Assembly (NCBI GenBank): GCA_003486025.1
Contig: DNHA01000267.1
Location: 1 to 6,494 of the forward strand
DNA from: Micrococcaceae bacterium
Lineage (GTDB): Bacteria > Actinomycetota > Actinomycetes > Actinomycetales > Micrococcaceae
Length of the DNA stretch: 6,494 nt
Direction: 5' to 3'
The notes under the pieces were generated by a model. The model ran no database searches. It was not told the origin of the DNA and saw nothing but the letters and a program-made list of their open reading frames with translations. Shown here piece after piece: positions 5,692-6,494 of this stretch. The position numbers and the translations under genes are program-made. Numbering within the stretch: position 1 is the stretch's first letter; each line of letters opens with the position of its first letter.

Positions 5692-6494
5692 GTGTCCATT
5701 CATCGCATTGTTTTGTATTACGCTTTTACGCCGCTTCCAGACCCCGAAGCCATCCGCCTATGGCAGCGCTCGTTGCTTGAACGCTGGGGCTTGCGCGGAC
5801 GGATTATTATCTCCAAAGATGGCATCAACGGTACCGTTGGTGGTGAGATTTCTGCAGTCAAAAAGTACGTGAAAGCTACACGTGAGTTGCCTGCCTTTAA
5901 CAAGATGGATATCAAGTGGTCCGAAGGATCTGCGGAAGACTTCCCGCGCATATCCGTGAAGGTTCGCGACGAGATTGTTACCTTCGGCGCGCCGGGCGAA
6001 CTTGAAGTGGACGAAAACGGCGTAGTGGGCGGCGGTGTCCACCTGCGTCCCGAACAGCTTCACGAGCTGGTGGAGACCAAAGAAAAATCTGGCGAGAAGA
6101 TTCACTTCTTTGACGGACGCAATGCCTTTGAAGCGCAAATTGGCAAGTTCAAGGATGCCATCGTTCCGGATGTTGAAACTACGCGCGAATTCATGGATGA
6201 GCTGGACTCAGGCAAATACGACCACCTGAAAGATCAGCCAATTGTTACCTACTGCACCGGCGGTATCCGCTGTGAAGTGCTCTCCGCATTGATGGTCAAG
6301 CGTGGGTTCCAAGAGGTTTACCAGATGCAGGGCGGAATCGTCCGCTACGGCGAACAGTACGGCGACAAAGGACTGTGGGAAGGGTCCCTGTACGTTTTCG
6401 ATAAACGCATGCACACCGAGTTTTCCGAAGATGCAGTCACCATTGGCCAGTGCGTTGGCTGCCAAGGTGCCACGAATAAGTTCGAGAATTGCTC
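5692..6494 (+). CDS. trhO: tRNA U34 hydroxylase, rhodanese domain (TrhO/YceA, UPF0176), cut at the window end
   Basis: The frame is open from GTG 5692 to the window edge, showing 267 residues. The N-terminal UPF0176 domain (about 1-100) has [11 protein letters not shown] (41-51) and WSEG. The rhodanese domain (about 118-231) carries the catalytic loop CTGGIRCE (188-195) with Cys188 as active cysteine. After LYVFDKRM (233-240) comes the start of the C-terminal cysteine cluster (Cys254, Cys257, Cys267), normally completed by further cysteines beyond the window. TrhO uses oxygen to make 5-hydroxyuridine at wobble position 34 of tRNAs in the cytoplasm. ATG 5689 is in frame one codon earlier, but the S-I-x-R-I-V-L-Y-Y opening suits GTG 5692. 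It is transcribed divergently from the acetyltransferase gene. Confidence 0.93.
   Translation, partial: MSIHRIVLYYAFTPLPDPEAIRLWQRSLLERWGLRGRIIISKDGINGTVGGEISAVKKYVKATRELPAFNKMDIKWSEGSAEDFPRISVKVRDEIVTFGAPGELEVDENGVVGGGVHLRPEQLHELVETKEKSGEKIHFFDGRNAFEAQIGKFKDAIVPDVETTREFMDELDSGKYDHLKDQPIVTYCTGGIRCEVLSALMVKRGFQEVYQMQGGIVRYGEQYGDKGLWEGSLYVFDKRMHTEFSEDAVTIGQCVGCQGATNKFENC

Noticed and set aside
5758..6138. A 126-codon minus-strand open frame opposite trhO
   Set aside because: It lies antisense to strongly family-like trhO coding sequence and has no ribosome binding site or recognisable motif.
1..6494. A mobile island or defence system built around the helicase
   Set aside because: DUF1998 helicases do occur in defence loci, but no nuclease, methylase, integrase, transposase, attachment repeat or base-composition break is seen, and the gene order matches the known actinobacterial tad-helicase neighbourhood.

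Overview
The window reads as chromosome of a high-GC Gram-positive bacterium. The gene set and protein style point to Micrococcales, most like the Arthrobacter/Glutamicibacter group. That placement is inferred from family resemblance and moderately high GC, not from a search. All three right-hand genes and the whole left-hand cluster resemble a known actinobacterial neighbourhood, so this is mostly core-type sequence rather than an accessory island. I found no transposase, tRNA, rRNA, CRISPR array or phage gene.

Positions 1-2458 (+ strand) hold the distal part of a Tad/Flp (type IVc) pilus operon: the C-terminal end of the TadA/CpaF ATPase, two small TadB- and TadC-like inner-membrane platform proteins, a 60-residue DUF4244/Flp-type major pilin, a TadE-like minor pilin, and a TadG-like protein of the 'helicase/secretion neighborhood' family. 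The genes are tightly coupled: GTGA at tadA/tadB, ATGA at tadB/tadC and at tadE/tadG, and a 3-nt gap between pilin and tadE. The one real break is the 112-bp leader before the pilin, which also has the only strong ribosome binding site downstream of tadB. The order matches the mycobacterial Rv3659c-Rv3654c cluster. ATPase and platform would drive assembly of pilin that a prepilin peptidase, not in this window, has cleaved.

Positions 2449-4779 (- strand) encode a large DEAH-box superfamily 2 helicase of the MrfA/SftH (DUF1998) type. It converges on the pilus operon, with the two last genes overlapping by 10 bp at their 3' ends. Upstream of it, in the same direction, lies a GNAT-family acetyltransferase gene (4870-5526) that ends in a clear Rho-independent terminator. 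Only about 30 bp separate that terminator from the helicase start.

Positions 5527-5691 form a divergent control region. It has a good promoter and a dyad for the acetyltransferase on the - strand, and an apparent leaderless start for trhO on the + strand. From 5692 to the window end runs trhO, a rhodanese-domain tRNA U34 hydroxylase, cut off by the window edge.

I do not see a wholly new system. The most unusual sequence feature is a perfect 15-bp stem / 5-nt loop inside the start of tadE, exactly over its prepilin cleavage site and just after the major pilin gene. It is a candidate device for setting pilin to minor-pilin stoichiometry. The second point of interest is the helicase-pilus gene linkage, which has no settled explanation.
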